A DNA stretch of 64,000 bases, from contig BSYQ01000013.1 of assembly GCA_030272585.1 (NCBI GenBank), positions 2,728,001-2,792,000 of the forward strand, given 5' to 3'. The DNA comes from Bryopsis sp. KO-2023 (taxonomy: Eukaryota > Chlorophyta > Ulvophyceae > Bryopsidales > Bryopsidaceae). Shown here piece by piece: positions 62,218 to 64,000 of this stretch. How positions within the stretch are numbered: position 1 is the first letter of the stretch; every line of letters starts with the position of its first letter. A program made the position numbers and the translations under genes. Under the pieces are notes generated by a model, which made no database searches, was not told where the DNA came from, and saw nothing but the letters and a program-made list of their open reading frames with translations.

Positions 62218-62810
62218 AACCATTTCCACCTGATGTTGGCGTGGGGATGATTAATTTCTTGCTGTGTGTGTATTTTAGCGAGTGTCAATCGATCAATTGA
62301 TCAACCAATTGCAATTGCAAACCATTCATTGTATTTCTGTGGAACAACACTCGGAAGGAATGAGGATGAGATGTACATATGTATAATACTTTTGGATATT
62401 TGGCATTTTTTTGTTTTTTAGGTAGTGCATAATTCTTCTTTTACAGAGAATCGAGATGAAGAAGACCTTTGTTTTTTTCCCTCATTCTGCTTGATTACTA
62501 TTTATATCGTCTTTTTTTGTTCGTTTTTTTTGGGGGGGGGGAGGGATGAAAAGAAACAGAGAGAGGGAGGGCATATCAGCCTATTTTAGCATAGTGTTAT
62601 TATTATTTATTTATTTTCTTTTGATTGTTACTTTTTTCTTTTGAAACCAAAGACGAGAAAACTGTTGCACAAAGTGCCAGCTATTGTCTGAACAAACCTA
62701 AACCTTTACCTTTACATACATATAGAGCTCCAGAGAATCGCACTACCAACTGTGAAGAGCACCGTACCCTCGCAAACAATTACGACATAATCCCGAGTCG
62801 GTCATACCAT
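62218..62810 (+). repeat. R segment, 3' flank of unit U4
   Basis: Nearly identical to 35,101-35,720. It ends in CCCGAGTCGGTCATACCATC and joins directly into the middle of an S cassette, so the first 250 bp of S are missing here. Confidence 0.75.
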
Positions 62811-63178
62811 CATTCACGACTTCGTTGATCTGGAATCTTTCCAATCCCATTTATGTGTACCACTCTCGAGTTTTAATCTCCTCGATCACTGTGGTTGACC
62901 CGCATACGATCTCAAACTGGTCGCTTTAAAGCTTTTTGTGTTTCGTCGACTGAGACAACATTTTTCCAGTTTTTGGTGTGTGGATTATGAGTCACCGATT
63001 CTAGTGGCGACTTTTGTTGCACACGAGGAAGTGGTTGGCGGTTACATTCACGTCGAACAGGTCGAACGAAGCCCCCCTCCCCCCCAAAAATGAAACAATA
63101 AAAAAAACGAAAGCATTGTTCCCACGTTCACCCCCATAAAAGATAAGAAACCTTTTTTGATTTTCTTTTTCTGGACAA
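62811..63178 (+). repeat. S cassette, unit U5 (5' truncated)
   Basis: Begins inside S (CATTCACGACTTCGTTGATC) and runs into CAP copy 5. Non-coding as in the other copies. Confidence 0.75.
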
Positions 63179-63540
63179 CTAAGCCCCCGCATGTTCTGCT
63201 GGCCTAGTAGTAATAAGTTTTCCCTCTTCAAACACACTGACAAATTGGTCTGAAACGGCCGACTCCGCTGGCTCCTCCCCACCGGTGACAATAACCAAGA
63301 CCCCAGCTGATTTTGTTGTCGAAATGGCCACATCGGTCGACGAATCAGGAATATACACCTGGAAAAAAGGAGAAAGGAAAAAACTTGAAAGAAAATTGAA
63401 CAACGAACATGAAGAACGTAAGAATGTAATGGTTTTAATTTAACAAGTGAGGTGAAAAAGAGACCAAACCAAAAAGAAAGGAATTGCTGCTTTTTCTATT
63501 TGCTGCTTGAACATGGACTCCTTTATTTATTATGAAGATA

Positions 63541-63571
<31 letters not shown>

Positions 63572-64000
63572 TCACACAACAGAATCTTCGCACTTGTAGA
63601 TGTACACTGTTTGTCGGGGGTTGGTGTTTTCAAGGACGATTTCCTTGTTGTCCTTGTGATTTTCCACGGTCCATTTCCTCTCCATTACCAGCTCTGTTTT
63701 TCCAGCTTTCACCGTGGGCGCCCCAGTCGACCGTGATTTCACAGGAACCAAGCCAGACCTGCCTGGAATGTTTTTAGATTTTTCTGCATCCGTTACTTTC
63801 TTCAATCCCTATCAGTTGTGTTCAGAAAGAATGTCAATATTTTTACCACAATGATACTTCGCCAATCTCTCCCTCCCCCCCCCCCCCCTCCTCTTTGAAA
63901 AAAAAAATATTAATCACACATGCATATGATCGAATGTTTCAAAATTTTATCATATCCAGGATTTTCCCTCGATTGATGTTAAAAAGAAGAGAGAAAAACA
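63179..64000 (-). pseudogene. CAP pseudogene copy 5, CARP core exon deleted, runs off the window
   Basis: The last exon (63,179-63,357) is intact in the family frame (SDQFVSVFEEGKLITT, stop TAG). The following CARP core exon is absent: the intron stops at 63,540 and an (AAT)n tract (63,541-63,571) leads directly into the WH2/CARP exon (to about 63,811: KTELVMERKWTVENHKDNKE, YIYKC). Further exons lie beyond the right edge. Confidence 0.85.
63541..63571. repeat. (AAT)10 microsatellite at a deletion junction
   Basis: Ten AAT units occupy the exact place where about 0.55 kb, including a CAP exon, is missing relative to U2 and U4. Confidence 0.9.

Noticed and set aside
1-64000. Bacterial-type features (operons, Shine-Dalgarno sites, CRISPR, attachment sites)
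   Set aside because: The intron-rich gene structure and families are eukaryotic; no regularly spaced repeat arrays exist.

Overview
The window is nuclear DNA of a eukaryote, most likely a protist. Genes are cut into many short exons by GT-AG introns of about 34 to 500 bp, coding families are eukaryotic (adenylyl cyclase-associated protein, protein kinase fold, trypsin-like protease with PAN/apple-type modules, LRR membrane proteins), and the intergenic DNA is rich in homopolymers and TA repeats. I cannot name the organism. No virus, plasmid, CRISPR array, rRNA or intact tRNA gene was seen.

Most of the window is a decayed segmental array. A unit of about 10 kb has the order S cassette, a minus-strand C-terminal CAP pseudogene, a shared head-to-head region (P), a plus-strand gene with an LRR ectodomain and an XK-like multi-pass C-terminus ('LRR-XK'), and an R segment. 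Units lie at about 0.9-12.9 kb (U1), 24.5-35.7 kb (U2), 35.7-40.8 kb (U3, truncated), 54.0-62.8 kb (U4, internally deleted) and 62.8 kb to the right edge (U5). Every CAP and LRR-XK copy carries at least one lesion or is incomplete. Some lesions are shared (older than the amplification) and others are private. U1 contains a 978-bp non-autonomous hAT-like element with an 8-bp target duplication, and U2 preserves the empty site.

Two single-copy islands interrupt the array. Island 1 (about 12.9-23.3 kb) holds three genes with consistent models: a 253-aa basic protein with two SUMO-interaction-like motifs and one ubiquitin-interacting-like motif (minus), a 175-aa single-exon protein starting Met-Gly (plus), and a 326-aa membrane-anchored pseudokinase without an N-lobe (minus). 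Island 2 (about 40.8-52.7 kb) holds a trypsin-like protease/PAN gene lacking its His-bearing 5' exon, a PAN fragment, fold-back repeats and a 165-aa three-TM protein gene (minus). Both islands end on the right with the same P'Q segment, which carries a truncated paralog of the LRR-XK N-terminus.

Exon models were built by hand from splice consensus and reading phase. Several inactivating differences between copies fall in homopolymers, so some could be sequencing or assembly errors.
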